Positions 34,236 through 45,592 of a stretch of DNA of 64,000 nucleotides are shown here, one piece after another. How positions within the stretch are numbered: the first letter of the stretch is position 1; the number at the start of each line of letters is the position of its first letter. The stretch is from Cristatella mucedo. Its lineage: Eukaryota > Bryozoa > Phylactolaemata > Cristatellidae. Where the stretch lies: NCBI GenBank assembly GCA_009760855.2, contig WPIO01000054.1:2321001-2385000 (forward strand). The letters are read 5' to 3'. The notes under the pieces are model-generated. The model did no database searches, was not told the origin of the DNA, and saw only the letters and a program-made list of their open reading frames with translations. A program made the translations under genes and the position numbers.

Positions 34236-36135
34236 GGCTGAGATGGAATAATAATTAATAATATTCCATCCATAATAACTACGATATTATAATAGTATGT
34301 ACTTAATATTATGTTAACTATCATTGTCATAATAATAAGCGCTTACGCGAGTCCTCGTTCAAGTAATACGCACGAATTGGTAGCATTTTCTGTCGTGGCT
34401 GCGGCGAGCGGTGCGAGTCAGAGGGCATTCAACCCCGTTGCGGTACGTAACTTTACGTATCTGTGACAGACTATGACCACCTTTTTGTCGTTAATGCTCG
34501 CATGTGAATATCTGTTCCGCTGCGTGGCGTAAAATGCGCTCTCCTTACCTCAGATTCCTAATAACCTTAATTAAGGCATTTTAAGCAGGTCAACTACATC
34601 TGTGAAATAAAGATGATGTAAACTGCATAATTAGAAAACAGAGTAAATGTCTCATCTCTTCGTGTAATATAGATTAAAGTCGCTCACCTAGAACAGTATC
34701 AACCTTCAATCACTACAGCTACACATTTGATTTATCATTGAACTCAGTCTTTTCACAATATGGCCAAGTTGACTCAGTGGATGCAGTATTTAATATTTCA
34801 ATTTTCTCGACTTTGGCAAAAGTTTTTAGCTTCATGGATCTAGTAAATGCTCGTTCTCGTGAGATACTTAAAAAGCTCAATTAATTGAATTACGGAATAG
34901 CAGCCCACACAGGGAAATACTTTTTTGTAGATTTATCGAAGAGAAACTTGAGTACTTTTCATTACGGAGGTAGCAGACAGCCTCTTTTATGCTCTAGCAA
35001 AACCTGAATGCAGTAGTGCATCGGATGTGTTCAGATTTCGTCTAAAAACCTCCATAAAAGCAGCGGCAAAAGCGGAGGAAATGAGTGTCTGGCTATTGTG
35101 CCACTTTGCTTAAACAGTGCATGCTAGAGAATAGAATTGCTTTCTTTTTCTGGCGGAATGGAATACAACTCAGCTAAGGTGGCTAAGCGTGCATTTACGC
35201 TCTACTTTTGAATATAATCATAACCATCTAATGAAATTATATTAATTGATGCTATATTATAATGATTACAATCGTGTAATTCAAGTATGCGTAGCTCGAT
35301 CTATTCCGCCTCAACGTGGAGATTTTCCTGAAATCGTTCGATTACCGTGCAGTACAAGAAAGGTTTGCTCAGAAGTACTAATTTACGCCACGGCAGAGAA
35401 AGAGACTGACAGCTTTTAACACAGTTTCAGCTGGAAACAAGGAATCGCCACCCATTTCAGGCTGGAACCTTTTGCAGCTGTACCTTGACCTACGAGTTCA
35501 ATTCGCTCCGTGACGGTGGCGCTCGGGACTCAAAATACTCGCACGTCAAATTCATCAATTTCCCCGTTGAAACGAATAGGAACGCCCGTTGATCCGTTCC
35601 GGAACCCCGAGAAAACGTTGCGATGCTTTTTCCCGTGTTTTAAATCGCAAAGTGTACTCATGCGATGTGATTATTGTATGCAAACACCGTGCAATAGAAT
35701 TTACTGCGATAGACTATATTTTTAGTAAGTGTAACGTATAGCATTTACCTTGGCGGCGACCGGACGACTTGAAGATGCTGACGGAGTTGGAGGAGAAAGG
35801 CTGAAAAATAAGTACCTGAATGAATCTTATTCATTTGGTTGTGTCCATTTTTGCCTCGCTCTCCTCACATTCATCTGCGGGAGTTTCAATTAAAAAAAAC
35901 CCATCTAAAAACCCCATCTAATGAGGCCTGTTTCGTCCTCCCCTGCAGAAGTTTTGCGAAACGAGTTAGCAAACTGCCAGCAATCGCACTCCGTCGCACG
36001 CCCAGTGGCTACTTTTCTGGGCGTTTTCTCTTTTGAATAAAATCTCAAACCTTGTCTCACGACGTGATTATTTCCTTTATCTCGCTTGAAGAGATTACCT
36101 CCTCCACGTCACCCGTGTATTGCAAAGCCTCCGTC
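34236..36135. other. No gene recognised
   Basis: AT-rich to about 35480, then mixed. 'cgtcctcccctgcag' near 35936-35950 resembles a splice acceptor, followed by a short open frame and AATAAA near 36036, but I recognise no gene. Confidence 0.4.
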
Positions 36136-36165
36136 AAAGAACTGCGGCGTCTGCCGCAGTTCTTT
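36136..36165. repeat. Perfect 13-bp-stem hairpin
   Basis: Arms aaagaactgcggc and gccgcagttcttt are perfect reverse complements around a 4-base loop (gtct). It differs from the histone 3' stem-loop and is too short for a microRNA precursor. Confidence 0.9.
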
Positions 36166-36311
36166 CGCTCCTCCTTCCGGTCAGAGCTCCGCCTCGTGCT
36201 ACCCCGCAAGCGTTGTGCCATCACTGATGGAGACTAGCAGGGCTATGTATCCTTCAACGGCTACGAGGGTAGTATCAAAGGTTTACCTCCTTCCACTGCA
36301 ACGAGGGTAGT

Positions 36312-36533
36312 ATGGATGGTATGCCACTTACCACATTTGCACGCTGACCCTGTGCATGTCACCCCTAACCATGTTATTCATTTTGTTTGTTTATCAAGCA
36401 TGATTTTACTCACCATTCAATTGCATTTCCCTTTGCAGCAAATGCAAAGCGCCTAGAGAGAGATTGAGTTCTCTGAGGGCGCTTTATCAAGTGAATTATA
36501 TAATAATAATATTAATATTATTATTATTATTAT
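36312..36533 (+). mobile_element. LX 3' end, well preserved
   Basis: LX 3' UTR from 'ccacttaccacatttgcacg' to the terminal stem-loop (36446-36485) and ATT tail. The stem is aaagcgcc/ggcgcttt with an inner agaga/tctct helix. Confidence 0.88.
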
Positions 36534-36595
36534 TCTGGAAAAGCGACCATGACGACGACGAAGCTTTGCAAAATGGCTGCTGCGAGCGCAAGCTG

Positions 36596-36962
36596 ACACT
36601 TCCACTGTCTGGGCTTCCGCCGCTTTGCACCAGCTGTAAGCGCCTGATTGCAAATGCCGGTAGGCCAGCAGGCAGTGGGTTACAGAAGTCAAGACGGAAT
36701 GTCACAAATGCATGGATCAACTTAGACGTGGTATCCTTATATAAACAAGCCCGAATTTTAGCAATGTTATGTATCTGAAAGTAGGCAGACTTGTTTGCGG
36801 AGCTGATGTGGTCGTCTAACGAGAGGTCACTTTGGAACACGACATCTAGATTTCGAGCTGATTCAACAGGAGATGTATGCTGGCAGAGCCACTTTTTGAG
36901 CGTTAGCCTATCCAGTTTCTGAATCTTACTGGGTTTGCCCATAACTAATAATTATTGGATTT
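36596..36962 (-). mobile_element. LX internal fragment
   Basis: The minus frame reads SPVESARNLDVVFQSDLSLD, KSAYFQIHNIAKIRACLYKD and RLDFCNPLPAGLPAFAIRRL, the part of LX between motif C and the C-terminus. It faces the LX tail at 36312-36533. Confidence 0.87.
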
Positions 36963-37837
36963 GCCTGTTTGCCAGGTAAATATTCTGTGATGCCTAGATT
37001 TTGCCCCAGTAGAAATTCAAGTCAGTCACCGGCAGCACAGCTCTGCGTGCGCGTGCGTTTGCGTGCGCTCGTCGACGCCCGATACGCGGCCACGCCAGCA
37101 TGTCAAGCTACCATGGAACTGGTCTGCAAAACCCATTGAAGGTGAGGTATCCAAGCTAGATCGCGTTCGAGGATTCAGGCTCCTATCCTCGACAAGTGGC
37201 TCCGGACAAATTATTATAATAAATATAAAGAAAGAAATATAAGATAATATAAATAAATAAAAGACATAAAATAAATAAATAAAAGATTCATCTCTCGGCT
37301 CCGGACAAATTATTATCAGCGAAAAATTTCCAGAAAAGCGTCTAGTGCAATTTTGCGACGCTTCTGACAGGTTTCTTCGCCGAAATACGTCACGTGACAA
37401 TTTATGTGCTTCGATAGCTGACTCGATATATCACGGATGAAAGAATGGAATCTCTTTTGGAGAGCGCGTAAGACCATTGAATATGAATTGAGGAAGATAA
37501 ATCTGGAATCGGATTGACAGAAAGAAGCAGAGAGCGAAAGAGGGAGAGAGAAGGAGACACAAGGTTTTTTTTGAGTCCTGCAGCAAGAAATGTCACGCCG
37601 TCGCCTCATGAAGCTGGAAAGTCGATGCTCTTCTGACACTAAAGGAAAGAGATCGTTTAATCGGCTTTAGTTTTTCCTTTGCACCAGCGTTGATGTACTT
37701 TTCATCCGTACATTAACTAGTGCGTACTTTTCACGTCAGTCGATCAGCTGGCGCCAGTGGCAGTGCACGATCTGCCAGAGAACACACCTGCTGCGTCCAA
37801 TCTCCACGAGTCGGGCCGAAGTTGCAACAATCGCAAT
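36963..37837. other. No gene recognised
   Basis: Includes an AT-rich part (37200-37290). No supportable gene. Confidence 0.45.
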
Positions 37838-38455
37838 ATGTAATGCAATGTATCTCCGTCAGTAGCTCCACAAAGTCATAGAGACCATGTGGGTGTTGCG
37901 CAGGAGAGTTTTGCATAGCGCACTCACAGCCTGAGCGGCTTTCGGTACGCACTCGGTAGCCAACAGACTTCGCCTCACGCAACAAAGAGAAAGTGGGAAG
38001 CATAGCAGAGTCAGGAGAGCAGTTGAGGTAGTGAGTAGCATAGAAGTAGCAGCTCAGGACCGCTAAAAAAAGATGTGCCATATTCGGCACTTGGAGAGTA
38101 GTTGTCGTTGCGTAAGAATTGTGGAAGCGAGTTCCACAGTCTAGGACCTGCAGAGCTAAAGCTTCTGTCGCCAACTGTCTTTAAGCGGAGGAATGGGACA
38201 GCTAATTTATTGTCCACACAGGACCTGAGGGCGCGAACAGGCTGAAACTGATGCAGCAGTTCAGCTAGGTACGAATGAGCTAGGCCGTGGCGGGCCTTGT
38301 GGGTGGGTCAGCGTAAGAACTTTGCTCTGTATCCTTTGCTCAACCGGCAACCATCCTAGCTCTTTCAGCAGAGGTGACACGTGCTCAAACCGCTGGGACT
38401 TGAAGACCAGCCTTGCAGCCATATTCACAGTCCGCTGTAGTGGCATAGCAGCTTT
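37838..38455 (-). mobile_element. LY 3' part
   Basis: The minus strand encodes NMAARLVFKSQRFEHVSPLL, LGWLPVEQRIQSKVLTLTH, LKTVGDRSFSSAGPRLWNSL and ends with the LY tail region (aatgcaatgtatctccgtca on plus). A frameshift near 38300 breaks the protein. Only a single tail unit remains. Confidence 0.87.
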
Positions 38456-38614
38456 CTATGGCAGCCCAGCCAATATCGTCCCCCCATGAAGATTAGCCGA
38501 AAAGATTTTGCCCTACGACGAGCGTCGACTTTTGATTCGGCTGCTTCTCTATCCTGGCTTTTCACACGGTATCTTGAAGGCACAAGATGAAAAGATGACA
38601 ACGATATAGATTTC
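38456..38614. other. No gene recognised
   Basis: Transition between LY and the diverged tandem array. Confidence 0.35.
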
Positions 38615-40935
38615 CGTATTTTCCTAGGCCCTTGCCGTCGATTGCCATGCATTGCCATCGAATGTACGTTCGCGACTGGTTGAAAGGATGCGGTTGCACT
38701 TTCAATACAGCACACTGTAATACGCAAGAAAAACTGAATCTTCTCCCACCAGCTTTGCTTGTAATTTTAACAGAAAAAACAGATTGCTGTACTGTCTCGG
38801 GCAATTGCTGTCGATTGCCGTGGATTGTCCAAGGTTGAATGCTCGAAAGGACAGCATGTGCGCTAACAGTGAGCGTTATGTGGTAGGATAATTACATACT
38901 CAAATTCAGCCGATTTCCAGCAAATTTGAAGCAGATTGCCCTAGACGCCGGGCCATTGCCATCGATTGCCTTTGTCGATTGTTTAAAAATTTGTGGCTGC
39001 ACGTTTAATGCAGTGTAGTGCAATACGCTAGAAAATTTGGAGCTTCTCTCAGCAACTATCGGTCCATTTGTAACGGACCGTTTAGCGGATTTCCCCGGGC
39101 TATTGCCTTCGATTGCCGTGCGTTGCCGTCGATTAAACGCGCCCATTGGGTGAAAATTATGCTCGCGCAGAGTTACATGTTACGTTAAATGAGAGTTGCA
39201 GTTTCTTACAGCCAATTTTGTCTATTTTGTACGGATTTCGCTATTGGCCCCGACCATTGCTGTGGATTGCCGTGCATTGCTGACAGTTAACGAGCAAAGC
39301 ATCTTGAAAATGCCACGGTTTCACTTTGAACGCAGCGGAATGTTATGTGCGATGAAATTGGGGCTTCGAGCTGCCAATTAAATTTTCCATGAGTTCGGGT
39401 ATTGATCGGGGCCATTGCGGTCGATTGCCATTCGTTGCTCGCGATTTTACGTTCGCGATTGGTTGAAAGATTGTTATTGCTCTTCAAACACAGTGTGCTA
39501 TGACAGGTAAGATAAATTTGATCTTGACCCAGTCACTTTCCAGTGATTTGCGATGGATCATAATGGATTGCCGTATTTGCATCGGTTCATTGCCGTTGAT
39601 TGCCATGGCAGCTCTTAGTTCTCGTCGATTTTCCACGGATTGCGATATTGGTCCCTGCCACTGCAGTCGATTGTCGCGCGTTCTGAAAATTAACGTGAAA
39701 AATAGATTGAAAGTCCTGCGATTGCACTTTTACCACAAAGAAATGTGTGAAATGTGAAATGAATGTGAAATGTGAAATGCCGTGACGATTGGCACTTTGT
39801 GCAGACAATTTGTGATCGACTTGCCACGGATTGTAGTGGATTGCTGCTTCGAGCCGAGCCACTACCACAGATTTCCATGAATTGCCCGAGGTCACGCGAG
39901 TGCAATTGCTTAAAATAATTTGGTTGACTTTAACCAGTGTGGTTTGTAACATGCATTCAAAATTGGAGCATTGCGAAACCAATTTCAGGGCATTTTGCAT
40001 CAGATTTCTGTAGATTTCGGTATGGGACCCGGCTGTTGCAGTTGATTGCTACGCATTGCATGAGAACGCATGCACAATGGAGTGATATTTTTTCGGTGCA
40101 CTGTGAACTGACTATAGTCATATATGCAATGTTAATTAGAGCTTCGCGACGGCGATTTGAGGATGGTTTCCAGTGGAACAGAGTGGATTGCGGTAGTTTC
40201 CCAGGTCATTTCAGGTGATTTCCTCCTATTGCCACAGCGCGAGTATGCACAATTTTTTATTTTACGTGGGTGTGCGCAAAGCACGGTTCACTTCAATATG
40301 CAGTAAGACCTGGAGCTCGGCTCAATCTATTTTTTATTTTCTTCCAGGTGGATTCGGTGGATTGAAGTGGATTGTGGTATTGAGCCGGGCTACTGCAGTT
40401 GATTGCAGCGCATTGCATGAGAACAGCAGTGCCAATGCACCGGAAATTTTTTTTAGTGCAATTGTCGCACAGTGTGCTGTCATATGCAATCAAAAATGAG
40501 CCTTTCGAACAGTATTTATTTAGTTTCGCGGTGGAATGCAGCGGATCGCGGTATTGGCCTGGGTCACTGCAATGTTATTTCAGTGGACTTCGTAAGAACG
40601 CGTGTGCGGAATCGCGCGAACTTTTCTGGATACATTTTAAGTAAAGCGTAGTTTGATAATTCAAACTTTTTGGAGCTGTGCGCAACTGATTTTTGGTGGA
40701 TTTTACGGGAACTAGAATGGATTGCAGTGGATTGCGATACAGACGTCCGGCGTCAAAGCTTATTTGCATAAGTGCGCGTGGGCACAGCGACGTGAAATTT
40801 GGTGGACATATACAATCAAACGCTTAATGCAATATTAGCTAAAATTTGAGCTCTGTATTGCTAATGTCTGGTTGATGTTAGCCAAATTAGAGTGGATTGT
40901 GGTGGATTGCGGTCATTCGTCGAACCCCTTAGAAT
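38615..40935. repeat. Diverged tandem array, unit about 155-190 bp
   Basis: A recurring block 'ggccattgc', 'gtcgattgccgtgcattgc' and, about 60 bases on, 'ttgcactttnaanncagtgt' then 'aatatgcaa' and 'ttggagcttcg' returns about 14-15 times. Anchors lie near 38624, 38795, 38945, 39095, 39245, 39405, 39575, 39645, 39840, 40020, 40190, 40375, 40545, 40735 and 40895. Units are much diverged and one is short. The many small frames inside are artefacts of the repeats. Confidence 0.82.
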
Positions 40936-41822
40936 CTGGCCACGGATCACGAGTCTTTCTAAGGGCGGCTGATTATCGCGGCCATATTCAGATCAATCTC
41001 AGGGCTTCCCATCCGGTGCGTAAAACCAAGGCTGATGTGGAAGCGGAAGTGCTCCTCTTGCTGACGGAGCTTGGTTGATTCTGAGAGTCAGCGAGCACCG
41101 TAATGGTCGCTTGACACTCACCGTGAACATTAAGTCTTCATGTCTCGGTTCCTCTATCAAGATTTGTGGTGAATTTGGAAAGACCGAATCTTTTCGGCCA
41201 TTGCTCTTAACTCGGAACTGCCGACGACGCGATCTGCAAGCAAGAATGTTATCGCCTCTCGACACCGAGCGCTACAAGCGTTTCTTGTCCGGCGAAGAAT
41301 TCAATTCTGAAAACCGGAGCTCTTGCAAACATCGTATACGGAAACCGATATAGCTCAGACCTGTTTGAAGCTTATCTGTTCTTTGTTTGACCGTAGAACG
41401 TAAGCAGTTACGCACCCATGGGCATCTAGATGCCTATCCCATCAGGCTGGTTCTGCCACGCCGGCGGCAGCTTTAGATACGCCGGCGGCTAGTAACCTGC
41501 TTATTAGTTATGATCGCGCAGACCTTTTGTCGCTTCTTTATTTTAGCTCAAATGAATTCCTAGATTTTATTGCTCTACTGCTAAGCTAGATCCGCGAACT
41601 ATGCATTGACAACAGTAAAGCGGCCCGGAGCCGAAGCACCGACGGGTCGGAGGAGGAGCTCTTCCCGCCTCTCAAGCCTCTCTCAGCGCGTTCTCTCTCA
41701 AGCGTTCTCTCTCCTGCGAGTCTGGACTCTCTGACAAGTCTGCCAAGTTTAAGCCAGAGAGACTCGTGTGCTTATTTTTTATTTTATTTATTCATGTAGT
41801 GTGTTCATGCCAGCCATAACCG

Positions 41823-41952
41823 CCGAGCTGGTTTGGTCTAGCGGTTAAGGTGCTCGCCCCCCGACCAAGGTCGTGGGCTCGAGCCCTGAGGCATATGTGA
41901 AGCGCCTGAATAGAGACTAAGTTCTCTTGGGACGCTATACAAATGAATTATA
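41823..41952 (+). mobile_element. SINE family SB, reference-quality copy
   Basis: Plus copy with A-box region (tggtctagcggttaaggtgc), B box (gtgggctcgagccctg), 'aagcgcctgaatagagacta', 'agttctcttgggacgctata' and 'caaatgaatta'. The head could come from several tRNAs. It lies inside the 40936-42482 inverted repeat. Confidence 0.87.
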
Positions 41953-42011
41953 TTTTTATTTCATTTATTTTATATCAGCGGCGGCTTAACTTAACGCTTG
42001 TCTTTGGCATC

Positions 42012-42240
42012 CAACGTAGAATTAAAAACGTACAATTAACAACGTAAACATTACATTAAAACGTACAAACTAACAACGTACAAATTAAAATAACAGCTTG
42101 CAAATTAACAACGTACAATTAAAAAGAGACTTAATTTCTGAAAGAGGCCTCGATCTGCTCGCCCTGCCTGAAACTTGGCTGAAATTGGTAAACTGCGCGA
42201 CAATTAAAGACGCAACCCCGACTTAGGGTTCTGAGTTACG
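42012..42240 (+). mobile_element. LINE endonuclease start with an expanded 15-bp repeat
   Basis: About six to seven imperfect copies of aacgtacaaattaac (42012-42124) run into a plus frame reading NVQLKRDLISERGL then DLLALPETWLK. ALxETWL is a hallmark near the start of APE-type LINE endonucleases, usually preceded by an N-V-R-S-L-N-N-K type segment. I infer the repeat grew from codons of that segment. A stop follows at about 42225. Which LINE family it belongs to is not certain. Confidence 0.6.
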
Positions 42241-42482
42241 AGCAACGACAGCGAAGCTTCTGTCTTTCGCAATCTCGCTAGCAATCTCGGTAGAGGAACC
42301 TTGACCTACGTCCTCTTTGATTCTCAGAATCAACCAAGCTCCGTCAGCAAGAGGAGCACTTCGGCTTCGGCTTCTGCGGTCCTGGGCATATCAGCCTTGG
42401 TTGTACGTACCGGATGGAAAGCCCTGAGATAGATCTGAATATGGCCGCGATAGTGAGCCGCCCGTAGGCGAGTGCTATACAT

Positions 42483-43687
42483 CATGGCAGCTGCCGATCT
42501 GGCCGGCTTTTTAAAGTTAGACCGGCTGGCACTTCCTGACAGATACTTATATAGCCACGTCTCTTAGGCTTAGTAGCGTCGGCTTGATGGAAATATCTAC
42601 CTGTAGACGTCGTAGCGAAGGCGTCAGCCGAGCGGTACTACGATTTGAAGCTGATTGGTCAGGAGATCGGCATCCAGATCCTAACCTTTAACTCTTGCCC
42701 CTGACTCAATAGTACCGCGGAGCTGTAGGGCTTGTCCACCATCTAGTGCGTTCCGGTAGACAGGAAGTGCTCTATCTCCATTCAGATTCATGCAGTAGAC
42801 GATTGTTACTTAGCTGCGTTGGGGCAAAACACCTTGCCTCAGTCTAACTGTGCAGCCTGTGTGCGAAGGCAGCTGCCAGAAGACGTACAGGTAAGTGCGG
42901 TCTATCTTTGATTGATCTGTACAAATGTACCAGTGTACATTGCAATGTGTGTATTTCGCGCGTGGCTTAACGGAGTGCCAACTATACGGACGTCGGGGTA
43001 GTTGAGCCAAAGGTTGGAAACGGTTAGCGGGCTTCGTTTTGATCAATGAGCACGCTTCGCTGCTACTGCCGTGTCTGTCCTTTGAGCTAGCTCGGCGTCC
43101 GAATACTTTACGTCTTGCCCACTCACATCACGGATAGCTACTACGTCGTGACCACTACGTTACGGCTACTCTCATTTCTCTAGCGGGCGTCTCTTGGCCC
43201 GTGGGGCTAGACAGGGCCTCGCATCATGTTACCCAGTGGCCGGCTAGCTAGCTCAGGTACTGCACCGCTAGGTCAAGCAGTTCTCGAAAGTTCAAGACGG
43301 CACTTCCTGGCCAAGGGTCGCCTGTGCAATCTTCTTGCATGGCAAGCGGGTCGAGTACGCCTGGCGCCAGAGCTCGTGTTTCCACAAAAGCTCTCTGGCG
43401 TGGGCGCCGCCTGACGAAAACGAGCTGGTGAGTTACTCGAGGTCAGGGTCTGTAATTCAATTTGACACTCTGCGACCAGGGGCTGTCGCCGGCTCGCTCG
43501 AACCATTTGCAGAGTTACTGGCTCGGCTAAGGTTTCACGGACTTCGAATGAGAGGCCCAAGGTGGTATCTTAATTAGAGGAGGGACCTGGCGAGGGGGCA
43601 AGTTCATGTGTGTGTTAGCAGCGGCGGCATCTGACCTCAGTCGGTAAGAACAGCAACAGCCGTACTGGACAGGCTGGGCGCAGGTGG
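42483..43687. other. No gene recognised
   Basis: Mixed DNA with short frames on both strands and no recognisable domain. Confidence 0.4.
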
Positions 43688-43792
43688 TGGACGCACCAGA
43701 TCGAAAAGCTGACCATGTGACCTGGCGGACGCACCTGATCGAAAAGCTGACCATGTGACCTGGCGGACGCACCAGATCGAAAAGCCACGGCC
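43688..43792. repeat. 38-bp tandem repeat, about 2.6 copies
   Basis: Unit 'tgaccatgtgacctggcgga' plus 'cgcaccagatcgaaaagc'. Confidence 0.88.
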
Positions 43793-44580
43793 GCGAAAAG
43801 CGAAAAGCCCAGCGTACACCGAGCTCCGCTGAGAACGCTGGCTATAGGGCAGATACTCGACTCGCTGCATGCAGCGAAGTGGTGCTCTGAGATGTGGCTG
43901 CGCTACTGCGGCTGCTGCTGGTCGCGAGAGAGGCAGATCGATTGACGTCGATCGTCCCACCCCCAACCCGGGGCTGACGACGTCATCGAGCGAGCGCCAT
44001 CTTGCGGAGTCGCTTGGGGAGCTTTCGGGGAGAGGAATGACTCCTGCTGCCTTCGCTTCCTTCGTGATGCGCGTGCGCAAGCTTGTGTGCGGCAGCAGCC
44101 TTTTCAGATCCGAGATGCGAGGCAACGCAGCCAAGCAGCTGCAACAAATGCAACCTGAATGTGCTGGTGTCCATATACCTTGTATTGGCACACAAATAAT
44201 AGGAGGCAGCTACGAGATGACTCGTTGAATGCAATCTCATCCGTTCGTCTCGCAGATTCTAGGTGAAACGTGTGCGTTTACGCCAGTCAGTGCCCAGAGA
44301 GCAGTTGCTGAGCAACGGCCCTGAACGTGTCTCCTGACACTCAAGCAGCAGCAATTGCTGCAGTGTTTGAATGCGGAAGCCCGTTCATCGTGGCAGCAGC
44401 GGTCGAGGAGGCTTAGTCACTGCCTCAATAGATATATGGACGTTTGTCAATCGGCTTGCCCGGCGTTCTGCAAAGACTCTTCGAGCCAGGGGTCTGATGG
44501 GTGGCGGCCATCGTATGCTGCCCCGGGAAGCTGCTGCGAGGCAACTGTTACCCCATCGGCTACGATCGGCGTGCTCAGCC
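43793..44580. other. No gene recognised
   Basis: GC-rich DNA with overlapping frames; nothing supportable. Confidence 0.4.
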
Positions 44581-44674
44581 AAGGTCATGGTTCCGTCCGC
44601 CTACTTCAATGTCATGTGTTCGGTCCTCCTACTCCTTCAAGGTCATGGCTCGGTCATCCTACTCCTTCAAGGTT
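44581..44674. repeat. ~30-bp tandem repeat, three copies
   Basis: Unit 'aaggtcatggctcggtcatc' plus 'ctactccttc', the first copy worn. Confidence 0.82.
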
Positions 44675-45439
44675 AGCATATCTTGAAGTGTTCAATTAGA
44701 GTGCAATGCTCGTAGCCAGCAATTGTCTCGTTCATTCAGCACCGCAGCCTTGCAGCCTTTCATGGTGGCTTCTGCTTCAAAGCGAGGCGCAGTCTGCGTG
44801 TTCTGCCAGTTTTCCGTTCGGTCGCTGTCGAAGGAGCGCCAGCTCGACGATGAGGACGACGCCATTCTCGACGAAAGAGTCGCTTCCGCTCCAGCTGCAG
44901 CTGCTGCTTCGTGCGGAAATGCGAGCGGCTCCTCCACAGCGGCTTCTCCTTCTACGATCGTGCGACTCGTCGCGCATCGTTGTGTGTGGGCACCTGCCTC
45001 GCTAGTAGTTCTCGAAGCGTAGCAACCTTGCAAGGTTGAAAAGCAACCTCGGCGAGTCGCTCCTCGAAACTCGTCGTCAACGCTCCGAGAGATAATTCTT
45101 ACCACATCCGCTCGTTTCCTCTCAGAGATCGCTTTCATTCTGCAGGCAGATTAGAGCGCTCGCCATTTGAATGGAGGTCACTTGCTGGCATCTCGTCACT
45201 CCAGGGTTGCGACATTCAAATATTGAACACATCCGCTTTGCTCGATTGGACGGCAGGCTGTGCGCTGCGAAGAATAGGCAATTCGCATCAAAATGAAACT
45301 TGATTTTCTGGCCACCCGTGTATGTGAGCCGCAAATGCAAAGGCGGCACTCTTCTTTAGTTCCAGCAATAGCTTCTGTAAAACCTCGTTTCGCAGATAAA
45401 GTCGTGTAAAGCCCGGTTTATTCTTTACAGTCATTGCTC
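44675..45439. other. No gene recognised
   Basis: Ala/Ser-rich frames at 44706-45022 overlap on both strands. None looks like a known protein. Confidence 0.4.
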
Positions 45440-45592
45440 TTGTGACCAAGAAAGTGACGCTTGTAGTAGAAATAGCATTAAAGTCACCGGTTCGAATCCT
45501 GAAGTGGGCTATCCTTTATTGCTAACTGCACTGCAAGCGGTGGTGATACCCGGTATGGCCTCTCTACAAATGAGCCTATTAAATCAGCTGAT
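45440..45592 (+). mobile_element. SINE family SA
   Basis: Plus copy with a B box (ccggttcgaatcct), 'gaagtgggctatcctttatt', 'ctgcaagcggtggtgatacc' and 3' end 'gagcctattaaatcagctga'. Confidence 0.82.

Larger units (their letters stand above)
40936..42482. repeat. Imperfect inverted repeat with ~270-bp arms
   Basis: The left arm (about 40936-41228) and right arm (about 42218-42482) are reverse complements. The best part is 'atcgcggccatattcagatc', 'tcagggctt', 'aaggctgat', 'gtgctcctcttgctgacgga' and 'gcttggttgattctgaga'; weaker similarity continues past a gap to 'ggttcctcta' and 'ttgctcttaactcggaac'. The arms enclose about 1 kb containing an SB SINE. Both arms read INQAPSARGAL and PDGK(P) on the strand running inward-to-outward, so they may be two opposed copies of one element. 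Confidence 0.75.

Noticed and set aside
38615-40935. CRISPR-like array of spaced repeats
   Set aside because: Units are long and diverged, without short exact repeats or unique spacers, and the window is animal DNA.
44706-45138. Ala/Ser-rich proteins on both strands
   Set aside because: Opposed frames of similar length, no recognisable motif, no paralogue in the window.
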